Below, one piece after another: positions 9,963-19,462 of a stretch of DNA of 64,000 nt. The number at the start of each line of letters is the position of its first letter. The first letter of the stretch is position 1. The notes beneath the pieces were generated by a model. That model did not search any database. It saw only the letters and a list, made by a program, of their open reading frames with translations, and was not told the origin of the DNA. The translations under genes were made by a program, and so were the position numbers. The DNA is from Clostridiales bacterium (lineage in GTDB: Bacteria; Bacillota; Clostridia; Lachnospirales; Lachnospiraceae), in contig JAATFT010000035.1 in NCBI GenBank assembly GCA_015655075.1, positions 1 to 64,000 on the forward strand, written 5' to 3'.

Positions 9963-10380
9963 ATATTTCGTTCAGGTATTCTTCGATTTCATCCACTGTA
10001 TCCTAGCCTGCAATTTCGGAGTAAATATTAATATTACTTCTGAAGATTTTGCTTGTATTAATATTATGCTCCATCAGATATTTAATTGTTGCACCGACTA
10101 ATTGATTAAAAATCAGAAGGATATTATCATTTGAAATATCCTTTTCCTCCTTTATCTGATTCACTGCTTCCTTAAGTTCTGTCTTTAAGCTGTCAAAATC
10201 CCCATTGTTTAAAAAATTGAGAATCTTTTTCTCACTGCTATACGAATAATGAAATTTTTGGTTCTCCTTTTCCTGTGAGCCCCAGAATATAATACTGTCC
10301 ATCCCGGTAATAATCTGTGTTTTACGGCTTCCGAAGTCTCGTAAACTCATTCTTTCATGCCCTCACAACCCGCATGAACT
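9891..10380 (-). pseudogene. Internal fragment of a membrane AraC regulator
   Basis: This 490-base segment is a diverged near-copy of 35189-35684, corresponding to about residues 515-678 of the intact regulator at 34883-37222. It covers the linker region before the HTH domain and has neither the sensor part nor the DNA-binding part. A TAG stop interrupts the frame after SEIAG, where the intact gene reads on. The differences are scattered single bases, so this is an old duplication and not an assembly echo. AAGAATTTG is shared by both copies at the left junction, which suggests recombination at short homology. Confidence 0.85.
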
Positions 10381-10555
10381 CATAATGTTTTAAATGAAAC
10401 AGGCAATAGTTTCTGGATCTCCCTATCCGCGGATTAAATTGATTTGAATTACTGCCTATTCTATTTATTATCACGGATGGGAGATTAATACAGCGGAGGT
10501 GGGATGAAACCCTTAAGCCGCTGTATTTCTGTCTCCTGCTTATGTGGAGAACGTT

Positions 10556-12037
10556 CTAAAAAACACTTTCCATTTCCCAGGCTTCCATGTATTTTACACA
10601 GACCATTCCGTCACAGGCCGCAATATAATTATGATTCTGAGTATTTTCTGCAAAAACATTACATGATATAATTGTCTGATAATCATCTGTATAAACTTCA
10701 ATTGAGCTCTGATCGGAATAAATATGTAATTTCATCTCATTCCTCTCCAGATATTTTAGATTAACATGTGCAATTCCCTTACTCCAGCTATCGGAGTTAT
10801 TTCGGTCAAATATAAGTTCTGAATGTTCCAAATCAACGGTTATGATACTTTCAAACATATCGTCACTGTGAAGAAACAGCTGAAACTTTTTGGCGGTAGT
10901 TTGCTTTAAGTCAATGTACAGCTCCATTTCATAAGCAATTCCGTCTCCGGCTTTTATCTGATAACGCTGATCCCTGATCAGTAGCATTTCAGCATTTATA
11001 CTTTCTTTGCGAAGATTTCGATACTCTTCTACAGGTTTAAATTGAATTCTGTTGTCCTCACACAACCTGGCCTCTCTGATTAAACTAAAAAAGCCGCACC
11101 AATGTTCCTTAAAACTTGGACCCCAATCCTTCCACCAAGGCATCCAATCCCAGGCATTTGCCCAGCCGATTAAAAGCCTCCGTCCCCGGTCGTCAGAAAA
11201 AGACTGCGGCGCGTAATAGTCGAAGCCGCTGTCAACTTCACCGATGGAATAATAATCAAACTTTCCTGTCTGGAAATTCATACTTCCCACAAGATAGATA
11301 CTCGTCCGGTTCTTTACACCCATGGGTGAAAACATCAGCACATACTTATCACCCAACGGATAAAAATCCGGGCATTCCCACATATATCCAAATTCACCTT
11401 TACTTTCTGCCATAACGTTCAGGTATTCCCAATGCCTAATATCATCTGATCTATAAATCAGGGCCTGGGCAAAATCTCCTTTTTTCGCTCCGCAGATAAG
11501 GTAAAAATATTCTCCGTGCCTAAATATTTTGGGATCTCTGAAGTTTGCGGCATCATAGCCCTCCGGAGCCGTGATTATGGGATTCAAATCATATTTTTTA
11601 AAATATACTCCGTCATCACTCCATGCCAAGCACTGTGTCTGAACAAAACCGTTTCCATAATTAGTTGTACCTGTATAAACCAGATACAGCCTGTCTTTAT
11701 ATACAATTGCACTTCCTGAAAAACATCCTCCTTCCGGATGGTCATCATAGTGTTCACTTGGAGCCAATGCATGCGGAAGGTGTTTCCAATGCATCAGGTT
11801 ATCACTGACTGCATGGCCCCAAAACATTCTGCCCCAGAAAGATCCAAAAGGATTATGCTGATAAAAGATATGGTATTTTCCCTTATAAAACACAAGACCA
11901 TTCGGGTCATTAATCCAACCTGCCTCTGCCATAAAATGATAATGCTGCCTCATTCTGGCATTCCTGATTATTGGCTTCATCCTTTCGGTTTGTGCATCTG
12001 CTGCCTGTAAATTCTGTTCAAATAATTGGCTGGACAT
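10556..12037 (-). CDS. GH32 beta-fructosidase
   Basis: This is a glycosidase of clan GH-J that removes terminal fructose from sucrose, fructo-oligosaccharides or levan/inulin oligomers. The nucleophile is Asp44 in WINDPNG, the transition-state stabiliser Asp168 in FRDPK, and the acid/base Glu221 in WECPD. A five-bladed propeller (residues 30-330) is followed by the GH32 C-terminal beta-sandwich (from about 350, with LHIYSDQSSIEVYTDD). There are 493 residues and no signal peptide, so it acts inside the cell. It is the last gene of the kinase-aldolase-GH172-GH32 arm, 12 bases after GH172. Sucrose-6-phosphate hydrolase is possible, but no sucrose PTS is nearby, so free oligosaccharide is likelier. 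Confidence 0.93.
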   Translation of the reverse strand: MSSQLFEQNLQAADAQTERMKPIIRNARMRQHYHFMAEAGWINDPNGLVFYKGKYHIFYQHNPFGSFWGRMFWGHAVSDNLMHWKHLPHALAPSEHYDDHPEGGCFSGSAIVYKDRLYLVYTGTTNYGNGFVQTQCLAWSDDGVYFKKYDLNPIITAPEGYDAANFRDPKIFRHGEYFYLICGAKKGDFAQALIYRSDDIRHWEYLNVMAESKGEFGYMWECPDFYPLGDKYVLMFSPMGVKNRTSIYLVGSMNFQTGKFDYYSIGEVDSGFDYYAPQSFSDDRGRRLLIGWANAWDWMPWWKDWGPSFKEHWCGFFSLIREARLCEDNRIQFKPVEEYRNLRKESINAEMLLIRDQRYQIKAGDGIAYEMELYIDLKQTTAKKFQLFLHSDDMFESIITVDLEHSELIFDRNNSDSWSKGIAHVNLKYLERNEMKLHIYSDQSSIEVYTDDYQTIISCNVFAENTQNHNYIAACDGMVCVKYMEAWEMESVF

Positions 12038-12048
12038 TTCTATTCTCC

Positions 12049-13386
12049 CTATTTCTTTTCTTTTCTGAGTTTTTTGGCATATTCAGAATTAAGTTTAGAT
12101 TCACGTCTGCACTTATCTTCCTTTATCCTGATTTGTTCTTCTCTGGCTGGCTGGTACATACTCCAGCGTTTTTCATAGTTTTCCCGGGCCGCTTTCATTT
12201 CCTGAGTCAATTTCGGCTTAGACGGTCTTCTTTCCGGCATAACTGGTACGACTGGAATTCTGTCTTCCACTGGAAGAATCGATAACTTCTTAACGGTAGG
12301 CAATTTCTGATACCAGTAAGCAGTCGAACTCCAGTCATCCGATAGATGATTGGCATGCCCATGTTCAATCGTGACCCTAAGGCTTTTTTCAATTCTTACC
12401 GGATCAGTGATATGGAAGCGGTAGGATACCTGAAATCCGTCTGAATCGCCTTCATGTACTATGGTTCCGAAGAAGGGATATGCATTTCTCTGCATTCCCC
12501 ATGCGTGATTAAAATAATCCTCCGTTCCGGTCCCATTAAGGCTCGGATACTCCTCTCCATCAATGAAGAACATATCATTACCTTCTCCCCACCAGCTTCC
12601 CTGGAAATGCTTTACTGTAAGATTACAGCCCACATAATGCCCCATACCTTCCGTATCCAGCACCACATAATTTCCTTTACCATCCAGGTTTGTAACTGTA
12701 TTTACTTCCGCAGAATTAACCTGCAGGTCCGGTCCCCAGCCATCGCACGGGTTCTGGCGATGCCAGCAGGAATGGAAATATGCCGTTTCGGCCGGAAGTT
12801 CTTCCTGATATAATTCAAAATCAATATTAAAATATAAAATAAACGGGACCTCATTTTCATTTATGATTTCTATTTTGGCCTTCTTATTAAAAGGCATTGG
12901 AAAATAACAGGAAACGGAACATGGTGCTCCGTAAGCTCCTGCCTCCTCTGGCTTTAGGGAGACATTAAAAGGAAGTGATGAGAAATTGCCCGGATAACTG
13001 TTGCCGATGCAGAAAAAGTCACCTAAAGGTGCCAGTACACTCGGTGTATCCTGATCATCCCAGGTAATCTTGACCAATGCTTTTCGATAATAAAACGGAT
13101 CATATGCATCCCATATGACACCAAGGGCCGGATGTATTTCCATTACCGGCGCTGAATTAGCCTGCATTGCCGGGTCGAGAATTCCCGGTTTTACAGCCCT
13201 GCGGCAGGAAGATGTCATCCAGATATGGTTAATGCATCCGGGTCCTTCCACTTCACCCAGGGTAATGCTTTCCCCTGCGGGAATTTCCCAGTAATCCTGA
13301 TTCATTCCCCTTTGATCCCAACTGGCGAATCTGCCGTTTCTAGCCCTTTTAACTTTTGTTAAACTTTCAAATAAACCTGATACCAT
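12049..13386 (-). CDS. GH172 (DUF2961) alpha-fructofuranosidase / difructose-anhydride enzyme
   Basis: The protein has the DUF2961 fold, now family GH172. It opens with RARNGRFASWDQRGMNQDY, followed by GCINHIWMTSSC, GEGNDMFFIDGEEYPSLNGT and GTEDYFNHAWG. Those acidic clusters form the active site in characterised members, which include difructose dianhydride I synthase/hydrolase and alpha-D-fructofuranosidase; other members act on D-arabinan. The 445 residues and absence of a signal peptide fit a cytoplasmic enzyme. The C-terminal 60 residues are highly charged and coiled (RKEKK end). It lies 12 bases before GH32 and after the palindrome at 13404. With GH32 enzymes on both sides, an unusual fructose linkage is the most likely target. 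Confidence 0.82.
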   Translation of the reverse strand: MVSGLFESLTKVKRARNGRFASWDQRGMNQDYWEIPAGESITLGEVEGPGCINHIWMTSSCRRAVKPGILDPAMQANSAPVMEIHPALGVIWDAYDPFYYRKALVKITWDDQDTPSVLAPLGDFFCIGNSYPGNFSSLPFNVSLKPEEAGAYGAPCSVSCYFPMPFNKKAKIEIINENEVPFILYFNIDFELYQEELPAETAYFHSCWHRQNPCDGWGPDLQVNSAEVNTVTNLDGKGNYVVLDTEGMGHYVGCNLTVKHFQGSWWGEGNDMFFIDGEEYPSLNGTGTEDYFNHAWGMQRNAYPFFGTIVHEGDSDGFQVSYRFHITDPVRIEKSLRVTIEHGHANHLSDDWSSTAYWYQKLPTVKKLSILPVEDRIPVVPVMPERRPSKPKLTQEMKAARENYEKRWSMYQPAREEQIRIKEDKCRRESKLNSEYAKKLRKEKK

Positions 13387-13403
13387 ATTTATCCCCTTTC
13401 TAT

Positions 13404-13570
13404 CTAGTACAACGTTCTTAAATTAACTGAACCATTATGCTGGTCTAAATCTCCGATAGCACTGGTCCACAAGCCTCGGCGTAGTACCACTACGCCTGCG
13501 TTTGTGAACCAGCACTCTTGAAGATTTATCCTCAGCCTAATAGCCAGTTATTTAGAGAATGTTGTACTAG
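13404..13570. repeat. CTAG-ended palindromic element, copy C (167 bp)
   Basis: The ends CTAGTACAAC and GTTGTACTAG are perfect inverted repeats. Most of the 167 bases pair inwards to the centre GGCGTAGTACCACTACGCC. It sits between the aldolase and GH172 genes in the same operon. Its terminal CTAG supplies the TAG stop codon of the aldolase gene. The transcript would carry a very long hairpin here. Confidence 0.88.
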
Positions 13571-14418
13571 TTCTCAATAATAACGGAACCTTTAAATAAT
13601 TTTATTTTATTTTCTGTTACAGCAGCAATTTTCTCTACCTGATACGGGATAATATCGGTCATACAATCTTTACCGTCTTCATATGCCTTCTTTACCGCTT
13701 GGGAGGCAGCAATATTAATGTCCGTAAAAATATTGACCTTGCTGATTCCACAGGCTATGGCTTTTCTGAAATCCTTGTCCGAAAGACCGCTGCCGCCATG
13801 CAGTACCAACGGAACATCAATTATGTTTCTTATGGCTTCAATCCTCTCAAAATCCAGCTTGGGTTTGAATTTATATACTCCATGCACCGTTCCAACCGCG
13901 ATTGCCAGCGCATCAATTCCGGTCCGGTCCGTATAATCCTTAGCCTGTTCCGGATCAGTATAGAAAAATGACAAGTTATCCGGCTGTTCGTTTCCTTCCG
14001 CACCTCCAACATGTCCCAACTCACCCTCCACGCTTGCCCCAAAGCTGTGCGCAATGTAAGTCAGTTCCTTTACCTTCTTAACATTATCCTCGTAGCTGTC
14101 CATGGAACAGTCATACATGACGGAAGAAAAGCCAAGCTTTAATGCCTCAATACATTTTTCAAAGGTTAAGCCATGGTCATAGTGAACAACAACCTTTACT
14201 TTCGATTTTCTTGCCATAGGAAGCAGAAAATAAGATAATTCCTCCAGTGGTCCATAAGGCAGCAGTACCTCCGCCGTACCGATAATTACGGGAGAACCGG
14301 TTCTTTCTGCTGCCGCCAATACCCCCCTTGCCATCTCAAGGTTGACAGTATTAAACAAACCAACTCCGTACCTTTGCCGCTTCGCAGGTAATAAAACATC
14401 ATTTAAATTTACCAACAT
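13567..14418 (-). CDS. Class II ketose-bisphosphate aldolase family protein
   Basis: This is a zinc-dependent aldolase of the FbaA/GatY/KbaY family, cleaving a ketose (bis)phosphate to dihydroxyacetone phosphate and an aldehyde. The zinc histidines lie in VVVHYDHG (near residue 83), AIAVGTVHGVYKFKP and LVLHGGSG. The phosphate loop is GISKVNIFTD. The 283 residues are typical. AGGAGG sets the start. The kinase gene is 13 bases upstream, which suggests that kinase and aldolase act in sequence on the sugar released by the glycosidases. The last codons overlap a palindromic repeat, so the C-terminus may have been trimmed or altered. Fructose-, tagatose- or another ketose phosphate cannot be told apart. 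Confidence 0.9.
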   Translation of the reverse strand: MLVNLNDVLLPAKRQRYGVGLFNTVNLEMARGVLAAAERTGSPVIIGTAEVLLPYGPLEELSYFLLPMARKSKVKVVVHYDHGLTFEKCIEALKLGFSSVMYDCSMDSYEDNVKKVKELTYIAHSFGASVEGELGHVGGAEGNEQPDNLSFFYTDPEQAKDYTDRTGIDALAIAVGTVHGVYKFKPKLDFERIEAIRNIIDVPLVLHGGSGLSDKDFRKAIACGISKVNIFTDINIAASQAVKKAYEDGKDCMTDIIPYQVEKIAAVTENKIKLFKGSVIIEN

Positions 14419-14431
14419 AATTTTTATCCTC

Positions 14432-15559
14432 CTATTTTTTCGTCTTATCCCACCCGTTTTGGATTTTCCTCTCCAGTTCTTTCAACGTCTTTAATCCACT
14501 GAGCGCATCATATGCTTCCACACAGGATGCGCCGGCTGCAGATGACAAATGGATACATTCTTCAAAAGAATATCCCATCAGCATAGCAGTTAAAAATGCC
14601 GCGATACTGATATCGCCCGCACCGGTAGCAGATAATACTCTTTCCGGGATATAACTTCTTTCAAAACCTTCTCTGCCTGCCCAATCACTGTAGTCTAATT
14701 TTAAATTGTCTCCTGTTTTTTTCAATGCCTCCCTAGAAGATGTCCAATAGTACATCCCCGGTGCTCCGCATTTCAACAGAAGAACTTTTACACCCAGCCC
14801 GGCACATTTTTCTGCCAAAGGCCTGATATCTTTTTCAATATCTAAAATTCCTGTAATATCCATACCATCAGCCCTTGCAGTCCATTCCTTAAAACGCGTC
14901 CGGTCCAACATATAACATAACTCCTCAATACTGGGAACAAAAAAATCCACATATGGAAGTACCTTTGAAAGAATCTTTTCCCAATCCGCCCGGCCTGCCT
15001 CCGATTTGGCATCCACCGCTGCCATATCAAGGGAAGTGGCCACCTCCATCGATTTCGCTTTTTGAAAGAGTTTAACAAGCTCTGCACCATTGTCCTGATA
15101 CATGGATTTCATCAATGGCGGATATCCAAAATGTAATAGTGCTGCTGATTCTAAATCCTCTTCCGTAATATCCTCCGATGTAAAGGTATCATTTGCACCG
15201 GAATTGTGTAAAAAAATACGGTCAATTCCGGGAGGTGCAACCACAATGGTATAGGAGGTGGAGGTGTTGTCTGCAAGAATCAGCCCGTCATCCGCCCCAT
15301 ATTCCCTTAAAAGTTCCTGTACAATCCTTCCAAAGGCATCGTTTCCTGCCTTACCAATCAGTTTAACATCCATACCCAGTATTTTCATGGCAAGACCTGT
15401 ATTTGCCACAGCTCCTCCGGTATGTACATTTGCTTCCTTCATATTGATTAATTTGCCGGGAACCAGATAATTTCGTAAAGAGTCCACCTTTTGAGCCATA
15501 AAAACCGGGGTGATGTCCAGGCAGATATGTCCTGCTATGATGACTTTGTTATTTTTCAT
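14432..15559 (-). CDS. PfkB-family sugar kinase
   Basis: This is an ATP-dependent ribokinase-fold kinase. The first PfkB signature region is GGAVANTGLAMKILG (near residue 45) and the second is the anion hole with catalytic base ATGAGDISIAAFL. The ATP site is announced by LLKCGAPGMYYW. The start at 15559 is preferred over the one 18 bases upstream, because AAGGAA lies nine bases before it; this gives 375 residues, rather long for the family (about 300-340). It is the first gene of the arm that continues with aldolase, GH172 and GH32, and it is divergent from the LacI regulator. The substrate is probably a ketose or sugar acid. Confidence 0.88.
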   Translation of the reverse strand: MKNNKVIIAGHICLDITPVFMAQKVDSLRNYLVPGKLINMKEANVHTGGAVANTGLAMKILGMDVKLIGKAGNDAFGRIVQELLREYGADDGLILADNTSTSYTIVVAPPGIDRIFLHNSGANDTFTSEDITEEDLESAALLHFGYPPLMKSMYQDNGAELVKLFQKAKSMEVATSLDMAAVDAKSEAGRADWEKILSKVLPYVDFFVPSIEELCYMLDRTRFKEWTARADGMDITGILDIEKDIRPLAEKCAGLGVKVLLLKCGAPGMYYWTSSREALKKTGDNLKLDYSDWAGREGFERSYIPERVLSATGAGDISIAAFLTAMLMGYSFEECIHLSSAAGASCVEAYDALSGLKTLKELERKIQNGWDKTKK

Positions 15560-15690
15560 TTTTTCACATTCCTTCACATGCTTAATTACCCGTCTGACGG
15601 GATTATGAATATTTTAAACAAGTTTTACTTCCCAATTTATCAAAAAAATATTATAATTATATTTAGATTGAATTCATGAGGAGGAAAACA

Positions 15691-16674
15691 ATGGCAACAA
15701 TTAAGGATGTAGCAAAAAAAGCGGGGGTTTCAGTAACAACTGTATCACGTGTATTAAATCAAAAGGGGTATATTTCAAAAAATACCATTGAAGCAGTTTT
15801 TTCAGCCATGGATGAGTTGAATTATATTCCAAACCAGCTGGCAAGAAGCCTTTACAGTCAGAAAACTCATCTCATAGGATTACTGATTCCCGATATATCT
15901 CACCCATTTTTTGCCCAAATCACGCAGAAGCTTGAATCCCTGCTGTATCATGCAGGGTATAAACTCATGCTGTGCAGTACCGAAGCCGATGCCGATAAGG
16001 AGCATGAGCAGCTCTTAATGCTTCAGCAAAATCAGGTCGACGGAATTATTATCGGAACCCATATGCTGAAAAGGGCTGAATACGAAAAGGCAAAGCTGCC
16101 GATTGTTGCGCTTGATATCACACTTGGTGATTATATACCCACTATTTACTCGAATCATCAAAAAGGCGGCGAGCTTGCGGCAAGGATTTTTGTCGAAAAT
16201 AACTGCAAATTTGTGTTACAGCTAATTGGTGATATTACCATTCCGACACCTTCTTTGATTCGACATAAGGCCTTCTCCGAATATCTTCAAAAAAATAATA
16301 TCGGATGTATTAATTACTATATGAGCAAGGATGAGTTTAATTTTAGCAGTTACAGTACTATCATTGATTCATTACTGAACCAGTATTCGATGATTGACGG
16401 AATATTCTCAGTAGATTTGATTACCGTATATGCCTTACAGTGTGTTTCCTCCAAAGGTATCAGGGTACCGCAGGATTGCAAGATCGTCGGTTATGACGGG
16501 ACTTTCATTGCCGATACCGTCTATCCAAAATTGACACATATCGCACAGCCGCTGGATGAAATCGCCCAAACCCTGGTTGATACTCTGTTAAAAAAAATCG
16601 AAGGTGAGAATATCTTCAATGATATCTGCCTTGATAACATAAAGGTGGTAAAAGGCGGAACCACAATCGTATAG
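15691..16674 (+). CDS. LacI-family repressor (first)
   Basis: This is a DNA-binding repressor with the N-terminal HTH TIKDVAKKAGVSVTTVSRVL (residues 3-22), the hinge IPNQLARSL, and a periplasmic-binding-protein-type effector domain starting HLIGLLIPDISHPFF. AGGAGG seven bases before the ATG at 15691 rules out the ATG 15 bases earlier. The 327 residues are standard. It is divergent from the kinase-aldolase operon and convergent with the six-hairpin protein gene, so it most likely represses the kinase-aldolase-GH172-GH32 arm. The 115-base promoter region between the divergent genes is AT-rich (around 15601-15670), and no clean CG-centred operator was found there. Confidence 0.92.
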   Translation: MATIKDVAKKAGVSVTTVSRVLNQKGYISKNTIEAVFSAMDELNYIPNQLARSLYSQKTHLIGLLIPDISHPFFAQITQKLESLLYHAGYKLMLCSTEADADKEHEQLLMLQQNQVDGIIIGTHMLKRAEYEKAKLPIVALDITLGDYIPTIYSNHQKGGELAARIFVENNCKFVLQLIGDITIPTPSLIRHKAFSEYLQKNNIGCINYYMSKDEFNFSSYSTIIDSLLNQYSMIDGIFSVDLITVYALQCVSSKGIRVPQDCKIVGYDGTFIADTVYPKLTHIAQPLDEIAQTLVDTLLKKIEGENIFNDICLDNIKVVKGGTTIV

Positions 16675-16708
16675 CCATAGAAAAACCAGGATCTATTGTC
16701 TAGGACTC

Positions 16709-19453
16709 TCATACCGGTATAAAAGACAGTTCGTGGTTTCCGCCACTGCCTGCCTTGATCCGGTAACCGTCCGTTCCGGTAATTCCGGCATATTCGCCAT
16801 CCATATATATTAGAAATCTTGTTCCTGATGCTTGAAAAATTAAATCGTATATTCCTTCCCCAAACTCTAGATTCTTCACGGAAAATGCCCCGATTTCCTT
16901 ATGGATTGCAGGGGTAAAATACATTCCTTCCGTATCGTAATGGATGCCACATAGCCCATAATAAATAATGGATAGGAAACCGGCTGCATGCCATAGCTGT
17001 CCCGGCCATCTCCATGCCTTTTCGCTTTGGCAGTCTATCACTTCATAAAACGATTTGTTCATGATGCACTGCCGTATTTGTTGCATTAAAATTTTCAAGA
17101 TTAATTCTGCCTTCCCACACTCTGCCGCCGCAGAACAGATTCCAGCGTTATAAACTCCCCATACGGAATGGACAAAATGGTTTGTCTCCGGTCTATATGG
17201 AAACAAATCAATTCCTGCTTCTTTAAGATATTTTTCATCTAATACCCTTAAAATTGATATTCTTTTTGCTTTCTGACAAAGCCCGAACCTCGGCCAAAGA
17301 ACGGCCTCTGTTCCCGATGTCTCCCAATACCCCTTTATATAAGCTTCGCTTCCGAAAGGACCGCTCGTAAAATATCCCACCGTTTTCTTCCAATATCTGC
17401 TGCGGATACTTTCTCTCATCCTTTGACCAGCCTGCCTCCAAGCAGATACCATGGAAGGAACTTCTCCACAGATTGCTCCCATACCTGCCATTGCCTCGAA
17501 GGCATTCATGTAATAGATTTCAGTACTTAAAGCATATCCGCCGTTTTCAGGTTCAGCAAATGAATCATTCGAAGTTGATTGGGCCGCATGGACCAAATCC
17601 AGGGACGCATCATATCTATCCAGCATTTCATTGGCATGAATGCGTAAATAATGCCAGGTTTCATAGATTAAGGAACGATCATTTGTACACAGATAATAAT
17701 CCCAGATACCCACAGCTGCCATAGCAGGTCCATCCGTTCCATTATTAAACCCCTGTTTCGACGTATAGGTCAGAGTTCTTCTGGCCGTACTGCGGTCCAG
17801 CAGATTTCCGCATCTGAGTGCCGTCTGCGTGCTGTCCCTGAGCCAAACGCCAAAACCCTCTCCTTTTCCCTGAAACAGGCCGGCACTCCACAGGCCGGTT
17901 TGGGACGGCAATGCATACAGATCACCGCTGCAGGCATATATCACATCAAGTGCCAGTCTGGCAGCACAATCCAGTATGGGAAGCGATGTATACAGCACCG
18001 GATATTTTGAAGTGTCATAGGATGCCCTCCAGACATTCGTCCTGTTTACATGCCGGCTCATATCACCCCATTTTGTATTACGCCATTCAAATTCTTCTAC
18101 GATTCTGACCGGTGAGATAATGTCACCCGCTTTTGTAATGAAAGCATCCGGCCCGCCATATTTTAAATCCTTTATATGGTTATTATAAATAGTAAAATGT
18201 TTTCCCTGATAAAGGATTTGTCCGCTTTCATTTTCCGAATATATTGTTCTGTATTCTTCTTCTTTCAGCCAGATGCTTCTGAGACCGTACACCGTAAGAT
18301 GATTAATCGTTATTTTTCTGCCTTTAATAGCACTGTAAATATGAATACAGGGAAACTGCATTTCCTCCAGATGAAAATATGCCTCATCACTGAAAGGATT
18401 ACCGACTATGACTTTTGAAGCATCTTCCTCTGTTTTAATTAAAAACGTGACTTTTCCACCACAGTAGATTTCCATGCAGTTCTGGTCCGTAAAAATCTTT
18501 AATTCTATTCTGCCGTTATCCGTTCCAACCGGCATCCAGACTCCATTTTTATCTCGAATTGACTGGTCCTTCAAATACAGTACCCATCCGTTTATGTCCA
18601 GAATAATTTCATCTTCATGCTTAAGTTGTATACATAATTGGAACTCATAAGCCTCCGCAGTGATATCGTCTGCTGTACAGTCAGGTTCCAGGATTCTTAT
18701 ATCCGGCCAGACACCGGGTGCAACCCGGAATCTGAGTTTCTGATGAAAACTCGCTTCCTCAAGTTGATTAAAGGTTCGCTTCCAAATCCGAAGAGAATCC
18801 GTACCGTCAACCGGAACAAGTTTTCCTTCCTTACGGTATGGTAATGTTAGTTGATTGACAGTCCGGCCCTCTTTTGTTTTGTACTGGCTGGAAACGCCGA
18901 TTTCATACTGGGCTCCATCGATCACAAAGCTATGTAAGGAAGATATATTCCCATACCAGCTTTCCGGTTCCAAAAGATATCCCGATTCTGTTTTTTCTAT
19001 GGGTACCTCTTCTATCTGTGTCTTCATCATATTCCAGTGAATGAGATCACGGGAATTAATACGGATGGCAATCGGTGAAGAATCCAAACCGCCAAATAAG
19101 CATCTTAGTTTTAATTCAATTTCGCCGTTTTTTGCACCGACCCTGATCACGCCTTCAATAAGACCATGGTCGAAGGTTAAATGTATCCCCCTGTATAAAT
19201 CCGGCCGGAACAGCTTCAGCAGATACTCCGGTATAAGACGACGAGTATTTACTGCATGTAGAAACATAGACGGCTTATCTGAAACCGCTGCTGCCATATT
19301 TCCTTGATAGGGATATGTTGCCCAGCCGTCAATTTTATCCAGAGCCAGCCTGACTTCATAATCAGTCCATCGACCCCTGTCATTTCGAACATGGACTTTC
19401 TGTAAATCCGCATTTTCTTCTACCGGAATCAATAAAATATTTTTTTCCTTCAT
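16709..19453 (-). CDS. Two-module six-hairpin glycosidase-like protein
   Basis: This large cytoplasmic protein (914 residues, no signal peptide) was not assigned to a known GH family by eye. The middle (around 265-400) resembles a GH32-type C-terminal beta-sandwich: LDINGWVLYLKDQS, then IELKIFTDQNCMEIYCGGKV. The second half (around 480-840) reads as an (alpha/alpha)6 barrel: YPVLYTSLPILDCAARLALD, FGVWLRDSTQTALRCGN, NNGTDGPAMAAVGIWDYYLC and WRWPGQLWHAAGFLSIIY. Acidic residues in WLRDST and GTDGP are catalytic candidates. The gene follows the GH32-like gene by nine bases, with only a weak ribosome site (AAGAG). A role in the same oligosaccharide pathway is inferred from position. Confidence 0.6.
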   Translation of the reverse strand: MKEKNILLIPVEENADLQKVHVRNDRGRWTDYEVRLALDKIDGWATYPYQGNMAAAVSDKPSMFLHAVNTRRLIPEYLLKLFRPDLYRGIHLTFDHGLIEGVIRVGAKNGEIELKLRCLFGGLDSSPIAIRINSRDLIHWNMMKTQIEEVPIEKTESGYLLEPESWYGNISSLHSFVIDGAQYEIGVSSQYKTKEGRTVNQLTLPYRKEGKLVPVDGTDSLRIWKRTFNQLEEASFHQKLRFRVAPGVWPDIRILEPDCTADDITAEAYEFQLCIQLKHEDEIILDINGWVLYLKDQSIRDKNGVWMPVGTDNGRIELKIFTDQNCMEIYCGGKVTFLIKTEEDASKVIVGNPFSDEAYFHLEEMQFPCIHIYSAIKGRKITINHLTVYGLRSIWLKEEEYRTIYSENESGQILYQGKHFTIYNNHIKDLKYGGPDAFITKAGDIISPVRIVEEFEWRNTKWGDMSRHVNRTNVWRASYDTSKYPVLYTSLPILDCAARLALDVIYACSGDLYALPSQTGLWSAGLFQGKGEGFGVWLRDSTQTALRCGNLLDRSTARRTLTYTSKQGFNNGTDGPAMAAVGIWDYYLCTNDRSLIYETWHYLRIHANEMLDRYDASLDLVHAAQSTSNDSFAEPENGGYALSTEIYYMNAFEAMAGMGAICGEVPSMVSAWRQAGQRMRESIRSRYWKKTVGYFTSGPFGSEAYIKGYWETSGTEAVLWPRFGLCQKAKRISILRVLDEKYLKEAGIDLFPYRPETNHFVHSVWGVYNAGICSAAAECGKAELILKILMQQIRQCIMNKSFYEVIDCQSEKAWRWPGQLWHAAGFLSIIYYGLCGIHYDTEGMYFTPAIHKEIGAFSVKNLEFGEGIYDLIFQASGTRFLIYMDGEYAGITGTDGYRIKAGSGGNHELSFIPV

Positions 19454-19462
19454 AAACTGTTA

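Noticed and set aside
9891-10380. Assembly duplication of the membrane AraC gene
   Set aside because: The two segments differ at many scattered bases and flanks are unrelated, so they are distinct genomic copies.
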